This document shows positions 1-9,658 of a stretch of 64,000 nt of DNA, one piece after another. The notes under the pieces are model-generated. The model was not told the origin of the DNA and ran no database searches. It worked only from the letters and a program-made list of their open reading frames with translations. The position numbers and the translations under genes are program-made. How positions within the stretch are numbered: the stretch's first letter is position 1; each line of letters opens with the position of its first letter. Source of the stretch: Clostridiales bacterium (lineage in GTDB: Bacteria > Bacillota > Clostridia > Christensenellales > Pumilibacteraceae). The stretch is from the NCBI GenBank assembly GCA_014799665.1, contig JAAVHP010000010.1:1-64000 (forward strand), written 5' to 3'.

Positions 1-314
1 CTCGTCGATTTTGAGTAGCGACGGGAACCGCTCGCCCGTTTCGTTGACTTGCTCTTGCTCGTCCGCTTCCTCATCCCCGTCTTTCAATAGATCTTCGGGC
101 GCGCTGTCGGGCTTGTCGGTAGCTTCCGCATCGCCCACTTTCTTATCGATAATGATTTTAGACCGACTGTCCGCCACGAGCACGGACACAATCAAAAGCG
201 CCACTAGCGCGATAATAACTATGGCGTAGATAAGAATGGCTATACCCGAGGTGATATACTCCCAAATCTCGTTTATGCCGTTCAAATATTCGTTTGTAAC
301 AAACCCGTAAGGCA
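1..314 (-). CDS. Single-pass membrane protein, partial (C-terminus outside window)
   Basis: This is the last visible gene of the minus-strand operon that starts at 9500. The ATG at 314 has a GAGGTGG ribosome site just upstream, and the previous gene stops only nine bases away. About 104 residues are visible: a short N-terminal stretch, one long hydrophobic segment (roughly residues 22-47, rich in Ile, Val, Ala and Leu), then a charged tail rich in Asp and Glu. The stop lies to the left of the window. I recognise no family. The operon suggests it works with the leucine-rich-repeat and GH3-like proteins at the cell envelope. Confidence 0.75.
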
Positions 315-323
315 TATCCACCT

Positions 324-3300
324 CTAACCGTTAAATACGTTAAGCACCGTCAAGCAATGCCCGATATTATCGTCTCCGAAGCAGCTACCGAAGACCGCGG
401 CAAGCTCGGGATCGTCCGCCGAAAGCTTACCTTTAAGCGCGTACGCGATATGCGGCGCAAGCTTCATGGCGACTGCGGTATCGAGCGCTTCCACACCGTC
501 CGCGCCGCACTCCAAGCACACCGAGATTATCTTTTCCATCTGAACGCAAGCCTTGTTGCCGAGATTCAACGCAGTCCGCGCCGAAACGAAGCTTTCGAGC
601 TTGTCGAGCCGCTTCCAAAGCTGCTCGTCTATATCGAACGCATTTTCGGTCGCCGCGCACGCCGCGCCGAACTGGTAATAGTTGGGCGAAGTCACCATGC
701 CGCCCGCGGGCGCAACGCGCGAAACCTTGGGAATTATCACCGCCGCCATATCTGCTATGTACGCGGGATAACGCTTGTACGCGCGCTCGTCCAACCGCAT
801 GATAAACCAAAGATTAGGAGAAACGTTAAGCGCGCGCTTGTTCCTGCCGAATGTCACCGTCATGCTATCGGGCGCGGTCGCGTACCTAATGAACGGCACG
901 AACACCTCGCCGAGAATATCTGTACTTACGTTGTCGAGCGAAACGAGCGTCATCACGTCGCGGTGCGTTTCGGCAAACCCGATCGCCGACGTGAGCGCCG
1001 TGTCGTTGCCGTTGATAAAAAGATTATCGCTGTTTACGTAGCTTGCGCTGTCGTCCTTACTCAGCGCGCATCCGCAAAACGCGCTTAGCGCTTCCGATAG
1101 CATAGCAAACTCGCTTTGCGAGCATTTAAAGAGCACCGCACGCGACGCCGAGAACGCGCCGACTATCTCACGCGCGGTTTTTTGGTCGATACCCACACCC
1201 TTGCTCTTGCCCGCCGATATAAGCCACCCGACGAGCGTTTTGGCGGTAACGCCGTCGTCGATATACATGGAGTAGTCATCCTGCCCGTCGTCCTCGAACT
1301 CGTCGTCCGCAATGTCGGGACTGTCGTCCTCGAACTCATCGGCGAACAGCTTTTCGAACGAGAACGATTCTGCGGGGCGCGCCGAGTTAAAGCCTTTTTT
1401 GTCGACGGCGGAAAAGTCAGGTGCTTCGTCGAAGCCCTCCAAATAGTCGCTCATATTTCCGCGTTTAGTGAATGTCGCGCCCGACACCTCAACCGCGCCG
1501 CGCAAACGAATATCGGTACACGACGCACCTACGTAAATTTCGTATCTGCCGCCCTCGGTCTTGCGCGTTCCCGTAGCCTCATCGAACGTGTCAAGCATAG
1601 CGGCGTTAATGGGGAAAGTTATGTGCACGGATGAGTTGGGCTGAATAAGCGTTTTGGCAAATCCCTTAAGCTCCTTAACGGGGCGCGGCACCGCCGAATC
1701 GGTCTTGCCCACATAGAGCTGCGCAACCTCGTACGCGGGAACGGAACCCACGTTCTTAACTGTCACCTCGATATTCTCTGGCGTAATGACAAGGTTGGAG
1801 TACTCGAACTTGGCGTACGAAAGCCCGTACCCGAAGGGATACTTGATCCTGCGGTTTTCGGTCGTGTACCGTCTGTACCCGACGAACTCGCCCATCTTGA
1901 ACTTATTGTTCCTAACGCAATTTCTAAGATACGCCATAGCCTCGTCGGTATCGTCGTAAGCCGAGCACGCAAGCTTGCCCGACGGTGAAGCGCCGAAAAT
2001 AATATCGAACAACGCATTAAGCGTACCCGAGCCGCCGAGCGGAACGGACAGCGATGCGTGGACGTTATTATCGAATTTCATATCGACTATCGCGCCGCAA
2101 ACTACGGCTATTACCTTTTTCCCCGAACGCAAAAGCGTATCCAAAAGAACGAGCTGGTTTGCGGGCAGCTTGACCGACCGCGTATCTTGAAGCTTTTGCT
2201 CGCGCCGCGCGCCGAGCCCCAAAAACGCGACCACTATATCGCAATCCTTTGCAAGACTCGCCGCGCCCTGTAAAAGCTCGTCACTTCGGTCCTGGTCCAA
2301 GCGGTAGCCGTCGGCGTACCCGACGAAAGTCGAGCCGCTCGCTTCTACGGAAGATTTGATCGACTTTACGTGATCGGGGTAAGCGGAAAGGATCTCGCCC
2401 ACCGCGCCGATACGAACATTCCTAACGGGCAGCACGTTATCGGCGTTTTTCAAAAGAACAATACTTTCGAGCGCCGCGCCATAAACCTGACGCTTGGAAT
2501 AATCGCTTTGACCGTTGCCCGCCGCGTAATGTTTGCGCGCACGCTGTAATTTTTTACCGAACTCTATAACATTATCTACGGCGGTATCGAGCGTTTCGGT
2601 AGAGATCGCCGTACCGCGCTCGATCGCGGTTTTCAATTCTTCAAGAGATATAGAGCCGCGCTCCACGTCCTCTTTCATGCGCTTATAATTTTTGAGCGCA
2701 GACCGCACTGCAGCGGGCGACGACCCGATAAACAAAAGCTTATCCTTGCCTATGCCGCTGCGCAAGGCTTCTTCGTACGCGCCATCCACAATCACCGTTT
2801 TGGTAACGTTCTTTTCGAGGTTTCTGTTTACTATATTATCGTTTACTTCCTTGTAGCTTCCTTTCAGCTTGCCATACGAAAGCCTTACCGCGCTCGGCTC
2901 GCGGTTGCGCATGACCATGTCGAACGCTTTACCGTAAAGCTCATTGATTGCTCGTGGGTCGGGCTTTAAGTCGGAGTAGTCTGCGTCGATTTGTCTTACG
3001 CTTCCGCCGATAACGCACGCCGCCGCGCCCGTATCCTCGATAGCAGTCACCGCCGCCCCGCCGATTTTTGCCGAAAGGAAGGGATCCTCGGACAGTCCGC
3101 TTGAATACGCACTACTCTTAAAACTCACATCGGGCGCGAACACGAGGTTGTATTTCTCGGCGCCGCTGCGTTGCATAATATCGCTTACCACCTGCGTAAT
3201 AAGCTTGGGGTTCCACGAGGAAGCGAGCGAGGACAGCGCGGGATAAACCGCGTCGCCGCCGAACAGAGCGCATACGTTTTCGAGCGTGGTGCTTTCTATG

Positions 3301-3416
3301 CGCGGCACGCCGAGCGAAGTCAACGCGTCGCTCGCTGTGGCATTTATATCAGTGGCAAACGCGATCTTTTGATCGTCCGTCAGCTTACTTATAATATCTC
3401 TGTTTTTAAGCATCAT
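324..3416 (-). CDS. GH3-like protein with degenerate active site and AAA-like C-terminal domain
   Basis: This 1030-residue protein has no signal peptide. Residues ~1-240 follow the glycoside hydrolase family 3 barrel: SYGKLKG stands where SYNRLNG is expected, and IVDGA where VSDWGA is expected. Residues ~320-540 resemble the GH3 C-domain (LLKN, YPFGYGLSY), and ~560-680 the fibronectin-III-like domain (VAQLYVGK, RPVKELKGF). Substrate-site motifs TDGPxG and KHF are not recognisable, although the nucleophile Asp may survive in VDGA. After a very acidic linker (~705-745), the last ~280 residues weakly resemble a McrB-type AAA domain without a Walker A motif. The ATGATG at 3416/3413 overlaps the stop of the gene upstream; the first ATG is used here. 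Activity is doubtful; a binding or scaffold role is my inference. Confidence 0.75.
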   Translation of the reverse strand: MMLKNRDIISKLTDDQKIAFATDINATASDALTSLGVPRIESTTLENVCALFGGDAVYPALSSLASSWNPKLITQVVSDIMQRSGAEKYNLVFAPDVSFKSSAYSSGLSEDPFLSAKIGGAAVTAIEDTGAAACVIGGSVRQIDADYSDLKPDPRAINELYGKAFDMVMRNREPSAVRLSYGKLKGSYKEVNDNIVNRNLEKNVTKTVIVDGAYEEALRSGIGKDKLLFIGSSPAAVRSALKNYKRMKEDVERGSISLEELKTAIERGTAISTETLDTAVDNVIEFGKKLQRARKHYAAGNGQSDYSKRQVYGAALESIVLLKNADNVLPVRNVRIGAVGEILSAYPDHVKSIKSSVEASGSTFVGYADGYRLDQDRSDELLQGAASLAKDCDIVVAFLGLGARREQKLQDTRSVKLPANQLVLLDTLLRSGKKVIAVVCGAIVDMKFDNNVHASLSVPLGGSGTLNALFDIIFGASPSGKLACSAYDDTDEAMAYLRNCVRNNKFKMGEFVGYRRYTTENRRIKYPFGYGLSYAKFEYSNLVITPENIEVTVKNVGSVPAYEVAQLYVGKTDSAVPRPVKELKGFAKTLIQPNSSVHITFPINAAMLDTFDEATGTRKTEGGRYEIYVGASCTDIRLRGAVEVSGATFTKRGNMSDYLEGFDEAPDFSAVDKKGFNSARPAESFSFEKLFADEFEDDSPDIADDEFEDDGQDDYSMYIDDGVTAKTLVGWLISAGKSKGVGIDQKTAREIVGAFSASRAVLFKCSQSEFAMLSEALSAFCGCALSKDDSASYVNSDNLFINGNDTALTSAIGFAETHRDVMTLVSLDNVSTDILGEVFVPFIRYATAPDSMTVTFGRNKRALNVSPNLWFIMRLDERAYKRYPAYIADMAAVIIPKVSRVAPAGGMVTSPNYYQFGAACAATENAFDIDEQLWKRLDKLESFVSARTALNLGNKACVQMEKIISVCLECGADGVEALDTAVAMKLAPHIAYALKGKLSADDPELAAVFGSCFGDDNIGHCLTVLNVFNG

Positions 3417-6400
3417 TCCCCCCGTAGTAGAAGGTTAAGTTGATAATATTTGCGGTGATATACCCGTAATTACCGAACGTGGTAAACGTAATCGTGATTT
3501 CCGTGTCGGCGACCAGCTCGCTCGAAAAATAGGTATAATAATAGTTATAGCCATTGCAAGACGAATACTCGACGCCGTCGATACTCACCGTAATTCTATC
3601 GTTATAGTTGCCGTTCACCATAAAACCGAACTCGACCCTAGCGTCTCTTTTAAGCGTAATAGTAAGCGTAGAGGCGCTACATGCGGAAATCGTGCCGTCA
3701 TCGCTCACGGCGAACGCACCGTCGTTATCTACCGAAGCGCATGACAGCGTGCCGAAATTATCCTCGGTCACGACCTCACGTTTAAGCTTACAAAACCTGC
3801 ACTCGTCGTTTACAAAGTCGTGCGCAATCGGCTCGATTTCTTCTGTAAGCTTCCTATTGCATTCGGGGCAAATTATTTCTTTCTCGCCCGCCGTCAAGCA
3901 TGTCGGTTCTTTGGTTACTGTGTAATCACTCTCGTCAAAGCGGGTGAGCGAAACGGTAGGCTGACCATACTCGTACCGCCACAACCGCGTTCCGCTTTCA
4001 TGAATACACGCCGAGTAAAGGTACGCGTAATAGTTTTCATTCCCCGCTACGCCGCCCCACTCTGCCTCGGTACCGAGGAAGAAAACGGTAGGCGCATAAT
4101 ATCCGAACGCTCGGATTGCAACGGAGCTTACGCTCTTTCCGAAAACTACGGAAGACAGCGAGCCGCCGTTCATTAAAGCATAGCCGCGCACCGCATAGCT
4201 TGTTACCTCGCTCCCGTTGAGCGTTGGTTTTTCGGGTAGCTTAGCCGAATCGTACGCGCTTTCTATATCGTAAAGAGTCCACGCCTTGCCGTCGCCGACA
4301 AACGAATAGGTAACGCCGTCCTCGGTAACCTTGTCGTATGTAAGCGATATTTCTTTATCACCCAAAACGACAGGCGCGACCGTGAAATGCTCAGCTGTGA
4401 TTTGTCCGCTCTTGTCGACCACAGACAAAATACGGTAGTTATTGGAAAACGCCGTCGCGCTCACTCTTACAACGGTAGAAGGAAAGGAAACGAAGCCGAG
4501 CGACTGGCACGCCTCGAACGCGCTTTCGCCTATCGTCGTAAGCCCTTCTGGAAGAACAACACTTTCGAGCGTATAGCAGTTATAGAACGCATACCGCTCT
4601 ATCTGTTGCACAGCGCCACCGAACGAAAGCGACTCTATAGCGTTGTTAAATGCGAATGCATACGCCCCGATCGTGCCGATATCGCCGTTGAATTGCAACG
4701 AAGCACGCAAATTTACAAACGCAAATCCGCCTATCTCGTCGACCCTACCGAGCGACAGACTCTTTAAACCGCTGCCGCTGAACGCATATTCGCCTATCGA
4801 TCCGATATATCCGTCGTTGTCGAAACTTTCGAGATTGACGCACTCGCCGAACGCGTTATCGCCAATGCTTCCGACAGTCCCGAAATCGACGGCGGTCAGC
4901 TGACCGCAACCCTTAAACGCGTAATCGCCGACAGTCCCCACATCGCTTGCGACGAAGCTTTTAATAGAACTGTTCGAAAACGCGTTATCCCCGATAACGC
5001 CGACTTTGCCCGCATTAAAGGTAAACTCGCCGCTGTTCGAAAAAGCACTCTCGCCGATTTCGGTAATTGTTGCCGTCGCCGTAAACGATTTTAACCGCCA
5101 CTTGCCGCTGAACGCTCTATCGCCTATGCGAATACCGTCATAGCCGCCCGAGGAAATCTCTACGCTTTCGAGCTGAGTGAACGTAGAAAACTCGTCGGTG
5201 ATTTCTTCCGTGACCGCACCGAGGCGTAGCGCCGTTACTTCTCTCATGCCGTCGAATATACTCTCGTGCCAATAGGAAATGGGATTGCGGTAAATGCCGA
5301 ACTTATCCACCCTTTCGCCGCCGTACGTAAACGGCAGGAGCGTAAGCGACGTCGCGTTCTCGTCTACGACGTCGACAGCCCACCACGACGTTTCGTCCAT
5401 ATTAAGCTTATAATACTCTACGCCGCTGACCGTGGTCTTATCGAGCCCGTCATTCGTATTTGCAAACACTGCGGAAGCGTACCGCGCAACGCCGCCGTTG
5501 TCGGTCGCACCCACCGTAATATCAAGCGAACCGAGGTCGTACACCTCGAAAAGCCTGTAACACCCGTAAAACGCGCTGTCCTGTATTTCGGTAACGGAGG
5601 ACGGCAATGTAAAGCTTTTAAGCCTGTCGCACGAGCCGAACGCGTATTCGTAAATCGTATTCACTCCGTTTGCGAGGTTCGCGTTTTTCAAATTAGCGCA
5701 ACCGTCGAACGCGTGCCCGCCGATAGCCGTAACGTTTTTCGGTATAGTCACCGACCTTAAATTACGGTTGCCGTACAAAAGCCCGCTGAACAGCGAATAT
5801 CGGGTAAACTCGTGCTCGCCTACGCTGACGCTTGATTCGAAAACCAAATCTTCTTTATCCGTCGCACAGTCGATAAGGTAATACTCGCCGTCGGCAAGCA
5901 CGTATTTATTGTCACCGCTTACGATCGTAGTAAGCGCTTTTTCATCTCTATCGGTATGTACGGCAAGGATATTATAGCCGTCTATCGCGAGCGAATTACC
6001 CGAATAGTCGAACACCTCGTAAAGCTTGTAGCTCCCGTCGAACGCGCTAGCATCGATACCCTTGATCTCGCAGTCCAATACGATTTGCTCCAAGTATCGG
6101 CAGTTCATAAATGCGGACGCCTGGATATACTCACTATCGGTAACGGTAACCTTTTTAAGCTCCGTAAGCTCGCGCGCACCGAGATAGTACATATCCATAT
6201 TCCAATAATATTCGGTACCGATCGGGCGCTCCGTGCCCACAAACGGAACAGACAAGCTTTCGAGCGACGAACATCCGAAAAAAACATTCGTGCCGAAATA
6301 AGTAACGCTGTTTGGAATAACAAGCGAAGTAAGCGACGAACAGTCGTAAAACGCATAGTTACCGACGGAGGTAATACCCTTCTCGGGCAACGTTATATTC

Positions 6401-8811
6401 TCAACGCTCTCGCACCCGTAGAACGCGTCTTCGGGTAAGCTTGTTCCACCCGTCACCGTAATGTTTTTAAGCGCGGACGGTACGGCCTCGCTCGCGTTTC
6501 CGTTCCACCCGAACAAGTACCCGATCGTACCGTTCCCGTCGCTCATGCCGACGAACGGCAAAGTGAGCGAGGTTAGGTTATCACAAGCCGAAAACACGCC
6601 CCTGCCGAGCGATTTTATATTATCTTCGACTACGAACTCGGTAAAGCCCGTGCACCCGACGAACGCGTAATCGCCTATCGCCGTGACCGTGCTCGGTATA
6701 TCGAGTTCGGTAATGCCGGTACAGCCGCCGAATGCGTGTTCGCCTATCGACGTAAGCCCGTCGGAAAGAACGAAGTCGGTTATGCTATCACATCCATAAA
6801 ACGCGCCGTCACACAAAACCTCGCTGTCGGTAACGACCACGAGTTTGAGCGTGTCGGGCACCGTATCGTAGCCGATATGGCTAGGCTCGTCAAAGATATG
6901 CGAGAGCCCGCCGTCACCATCGCGCGACTCGCCTACGAACGGCGCGGTAAAGCTTATGAGCGGACAGCCCGCAAACGCACCCATACCGACCGACTTCACG
7001 GAATCGGGCAGCGTGATATCTACGACCGCGGTTTTTGCAAACGCGCAATCGCCTATATCGACTACGCCATCGGGCAAGTTGATACTTGTAACATTTTCGC
7101 AATTTTCAAACGCCGAGTCGCCTATCTCGATAAGCCGATTACAATCGAGTTCGATTTCGCTCAACCCCGAGCAATCGGTAAATGCGCCTTGCTGTATACG
7201 TACAAGCTCGGAACCTTGCTCGAAGTTCAATAATTTAAGTCCGCCGCAACCTTTAAAAGCATCTTGCTCAATCGACAAAACGGCAGAAGGTATCGTCACC
7301 CTTTCGAGCGCGGAACACTCGTAAAAAGCCGCCTCACCGATCGCCGTCAAAACGTCGTTATCGGTAAAGTCCACGGAAGCGAGCTTACCGTTTGCAGCAA
7401 AGCATTTTGTTCCCAGCCCTTCAACGGCGGTCAGATCGAACTCGGTAAGCGAGCTGTTCATAAACGCGCAATTGCCGATAGAGGTTATTGGCGTAGGGCT
7501 GACGAACTCAGCAAGGTTTATGCACCCGTTGAACGCGCTCTCGCCCACGGTAGCGCTTTCGAGCGAACCCACCTCGAACTTTTCTATATCGAGCGACGCG
7601 CAGAAATTATCGGGAATAAATTGCAGAGAATCGATAGTAAGCGAGCCGACCTTGCCGCTCGCACCGAACACATTGAAAATGTTTATTTCGCTCGCCCTAC
7701 CCGAAACGTCGAAAGACAGTAAATGCAGTTCGTCGACAACGGAGCTCTCGAAATAATTACGCATGCCGTTACAGAACGAGAAATCGATCGGTCTGGCGAA
7801 ATCCACACTATCGATAACACACTGTGAAAAAACGAGCCGACCTAGCTTTAACGGTGTTTCGCTTTCCTCGACTACAACCGATTTAAGATTTACGCAACCG
7901 TAAAACGCTCCGAGCGAAATGACGTCAATCTTATCGGTGATCGTCACGTTTTCAAGACTGATGCAGCTTCGGAACGCGCCCTCGCCTATCTGCGTGATAT
8001 TGCCGAAGCCGACCGATTTCAAATTTTTGCACCCGTCGAACGCGTATTCGGAGATAGCAATCTCGCCCTCGAAATCAATACACGTAACCGCGGTGTTGCC
8101 CGCAAACGCACGCGCATCGAGGCTCTTAACCTCGTGTCCGTCTATATCGGCGGGAATAACCACACGCGCGGACTTGCCTCGATAGCCGACCACTTTTACA
8201 TCGCCGTCCCTCGCTTCTTGATCAATAAACGCATACTCCACCCCTGCGTGAAGAAAGGTTTTTTCGGTCGCCTTAAAGTATACGAGAAAACCGAAAATCG
8301 CCGCTACGGCAAAAATAAGCGCCAATATGAGGACGACGGTAATCGCAACGGGCGTTTTATCTCGGCGCGCCGTTACAGAAATAACGTCCTTATCTGTTTT
8401 GTTATCCGTCGAAATCTGCTTTTGATTTACCTCTTTTTTCTCAGCAAAATCAACGGCAACCTTACCACCGCTCATTCGGTACGTATATTCTCCGTATGTT
8501 GCGGAAGAAACGGTAACCTTGCAATCGACCGTACCACTCGGCACAGGCAAACGCTTATCGCAAACGACAGTATTATTGGGAGGACAGATCGCGTCCGCTT
8601 TTTCTTTGGACTTGCCTATAACTCTCCCCGCCTCGTCGTACGCGACGATACCGAAAGTAACCGAATTAAGACGCTCGCCCCGCCCGTTGCACAGTTTAAC
8701 AATGACAAACCGCTCGCCGTTTTCTTCAACGATCACGAGCTGTTTAACGTGGGCTATATCGGTCGGCTGAGAATAAGCGCACGACTTTTTGTTGATTACG
8801 CTTACGCTCAT
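3406..8811 (-). CDS. Giant BspA-type leucine-rich-repeat (LRR_5) membrane-anchored protein
   Basis: This 1801-residue protein has an unusual order. A ~150-residue N-terminal domain, probably beta-sandwich, comes first. A single membrane segment follows at about 153-180, then some 35 to 40 copies of the ~23-residue BspA/LRR_5 repeat (pattern I..yAF.gC..L..v.lp..v). Near residue 1650 is a Cys-rich stretch with CPEC and CRFC pairs, likely a zinc ribbon, and a C-terminal beta-rich domain ends the protein. There is no N-terminal signal peptide, so the N-terminal domain should be cytoplasmic with the repeats outside. Proteins of this repeat family are often adhesins or surface binders. The gene overlaps both neighbours (ATGA with the upstream gene, 11 bases with the downstream one), so the four genes are translationally coupled. 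Confidence 0.9.
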   Translation of the reverse strand: MSVSVINKKSCAYSQPTDIAHVKQLVIVEENGERFVIVKLCNGRGERLNSVTFGIVAYDEAGRVIGKSKEKADAICPPNNTVVCDKRLPVPSGTVDCKVTVSSATYGEYTYRMSGGKVAVDFAEKKEVNQKQISTDNKTDKDVISVTARRDKTPVAITVVLILALIFAVAAIFGFLVYFKATEKTFLHAGVEYAFIDQEARDGDVKVVGYRGKSARVVIPADIDGHEVKSLDARAFAGNTAVTCIDFEGEIAISEYAFDGCKNLKSVGFGNITQIGEGAFRSCISLENVTITDKIDVISLGAFYGCVNLKSVVVEESETPLKLGRLVFSQCVIDSVDFARPIDFSFCNGMRNYFESSVVDELHLLSFDVSGRASEINIFNVFGASGKVGSLTIDSLQFIPDNFCASLDIEKFEVGSLESATVGESAFNGCINLAEFVSPTPITSIGNCAFMNSSLTEFDLTAVEGLGTKCFAANGKLASVDFTDNDVLTAIGEAAFYECSALERVTIPSAVLSIEQDAFKGCGGLKLLNFEQGSELVRIQQGAFTDCSGLSEIELDCNRLIEIGDSAFENCENVTSINLPDGVVDIGDCAFAKTAVVDITLPDSVKSVGMGAFAGCPLISFTAPFVGESRDGDGGLSHIFDEPSHIGYDTVPDTLKLVVVTDSEVLCDGAFYGCDSITDFVLSDGLTSIGEHAFGGCTGITELDIPSTVTAIGDYAFVGCTGFTEFVVEDNIKSLGRGVFSACDNLTSLTLPFVGMSDGNGTIGYLFGWNGNASEAVPSALKNITVTGGTSLPEDAFYGCESVENITLPEKGITSVGNYAFYDCSSLTSLVIPNSVTYFGTNVFFGCSSLESLSVPFVGTERPIGTEYYWNMDMYYLGARELTELKKVTVTDSEYIQASAFMNCRYLEQIVLDCEIKGIDASAFDGSYKLYEVFDYSGNSLAIDGYNILAVHTDRDEKALTTIVSGDNKYVLADGEYYLIDCATDKEDLVFESSVSVGEHEFTRYSLFSGLLYGNRNLRSVTIPKNVTAIGGHAFDGCANLKNANLANGVNTIYEYAFGSCDRLKSFTLPSSVTEIQDSAFYGCYRLFEVYDLGSLDITVGATDNGGVARYASAVFANTNDGLDKTTVSGVEYYKLNMDETSWWAVDVVDENATSLTLLPFTYGGERVDKFGIYRNPISYWHESIFDGMREVTALRLGAVTEEITDEFSTFTQLESVEISSGGYDGIRIGDRAFSGKWRLKSFTATATITEIGESAFSNSGEFTFNAGKVGVIGDNAFSNSSIKSFVASDVGTVGDYAFKGCGQLTAVDFGTVGSIGDNAFGECVNLESFDNDGYIGSIGEYAFSGSGLKSLSLGRVDEIGGFAFVNLRASLQFNGDIGTIGAYAFAFNNAIESLSFGGAVQQIERYAFYNCYTLESVVLPEGLTTIGESAFEACQSLGFVSFPSTVVRVSATAFSNNYRILSVVDKSGQITAEHFTVAPVVLGDKEISLTYDKVTEDGVTYSFVGDGKAWTLYDIESAYDSAKLPEKPTLNGSEVTSYAVRGYALMNGGSLSSVVFGKSVSSVAIRAFGYYAPTVFFLGTEAEWGGVAGNENYYAYLYSACIHESGTRLWRYEYGQPTVSLTRFDESDYTVTKEPTCLTAGEKEIICPECNRKLTEEIEPIAHDFVNDECRFCKLKREVVTEDNFGTLSCASVDNDGAFAVSDDGTISACSASTLTITLKRDARVEFGFMVNGNYNDRITVSIDGVEYSSCNGYNYYYTYFSSELVADTEITITFTTFGNYGYITANIINLTFYYGGNDA

Positions 8812-9500
8812 TTCTTCACCCCGTTCCTTTTACGCCGTACGGCAAATGTCGATACTACCGTGATAATATCAACAAGCACAAGCGCGGCGGCGACCAGGCC
8901 GGAAACAAGATTACTGCGCGAAACGTGCCAAAAACTTTCGGCGTACAGCCCGCCGAAGATATACCCCATGCACACGCGAATACCGTAAACTGCCGCGGCA
9001 AGAAGCACAGCGTTCACAATGCAAAATCCAAAGATGCGTTTTCCCGAAACATTTTCAACTATATTATGATCAAACTTAACGCCGTCCGCCTCGTTGATTA
9101 CGAGAGACACGTTCACCGTGTCGAACGGTAGCTCTACGGCGTGCGTATAGTCGCCGCCGCCCACGTCGTCCTTAACGTTGAATACGCGCCTTACGTTGCT
9201 CTTGCCGTCGAACACGACCACGTCGTAGTCCAAACGGTCGATAGGCTTATTAAGCTTGCAAACTAGCACGCGCTTGCCGTCACGGTCGGATAAAGCGTAG
9301 CGGCTTATGTACTCGCTCGTTTCTTCCGTCGGATAAAACACCATGCCGCGATTATCTTTGCCATCGCCTGATTTTACGAAACGGTCGGAAGAAGCGGACA
9401 CGGAATAGCGCGTGGAAAAAAACAGCTTTGGGAAAGCTCCCAAGGCAAGCGCTAAGTACGCGGCTATTATAACTATAAGTAAAGCAACAAAGCCCGCCAT
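8808..9500 (-). CDS. Membrane protein, first gene of LRR/GH3-like operon
   Basis: A 230-residue protein of no family known to me. One hydrophobic segment lies at residues ~2-27, followed by a ~125-residue predicted extracytoplasmic beta-rich domain, then two more hydrophobic segments (~150-180 and ~195-220) and a basic tail. The ATG at 9500 is chosen over an upstream TTG at 9530 because GAAGAGG sits five bases before it. Its stop overlaps the start of the leucine-rich-repeat gene (ATGA). The promoter is at 9557-9585. Confidence 0.8.
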   Translation of the reverse strand: MAGFVALLIVIIAAYLALALGAFPKLFFSTRYSVSASSDRFVKSGDGKDNRGMVFYPTEETSEYISRYALSDRDGKRVLVCKLNKPIDRLDYDVVVFDGKSNVRRVFNVKDDVGGGDYTHAVELPFDTVNVSLVINEADGVKFDHNIVENVSGKRIFGFCIVNAVLLAAAVYGIRVCMGYIFGGLYAESFWHVSRSNLVSGLVAAALVLVDIITVVSTFAVRRKRNGVKK

Positions 9501-9524
9501 AAGAACCTCTTCACTGTTTTTTCG

Positions 9525-9559
9525 CAACAAAAAATTACGACGAAGGTCTCGTCGTAATT
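9525..9559 (-). terminator. Intrinsic terminator after leuS
   Basis: A perfect 11-base stem (9533-9543 with 9549-9559, loop of five) is followed on the minus strand by six T. It lies downstream of leuS and 25 bases before the next gene. The -10 box of the next promoter (9557-9562) overlaps the base of this stem. Confidence 0.8.
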
Positions 9560-9585
9560 ATAACATATATACGGTTAAATATCAA
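9557..9585 (-). promoter_or_regulatory. Sigma-A promoter of the LRR/GH3-like operon
   Basis: TTGATA (9580-9585), 17 bases, TATAAT (9557-9562) on the minus strand. Transcription would start inside the leuS terminator stem, leaving about a 50-base leader before the ATG at 9500. Confidence 0.85.
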
Positions 9586-9658
9586 GTAATTTAAGAAATT
9601 AGGATACAGGTCATGAAAGCACTCTAATTATCCTTAATTCACAATTCACAAGTCTCAA

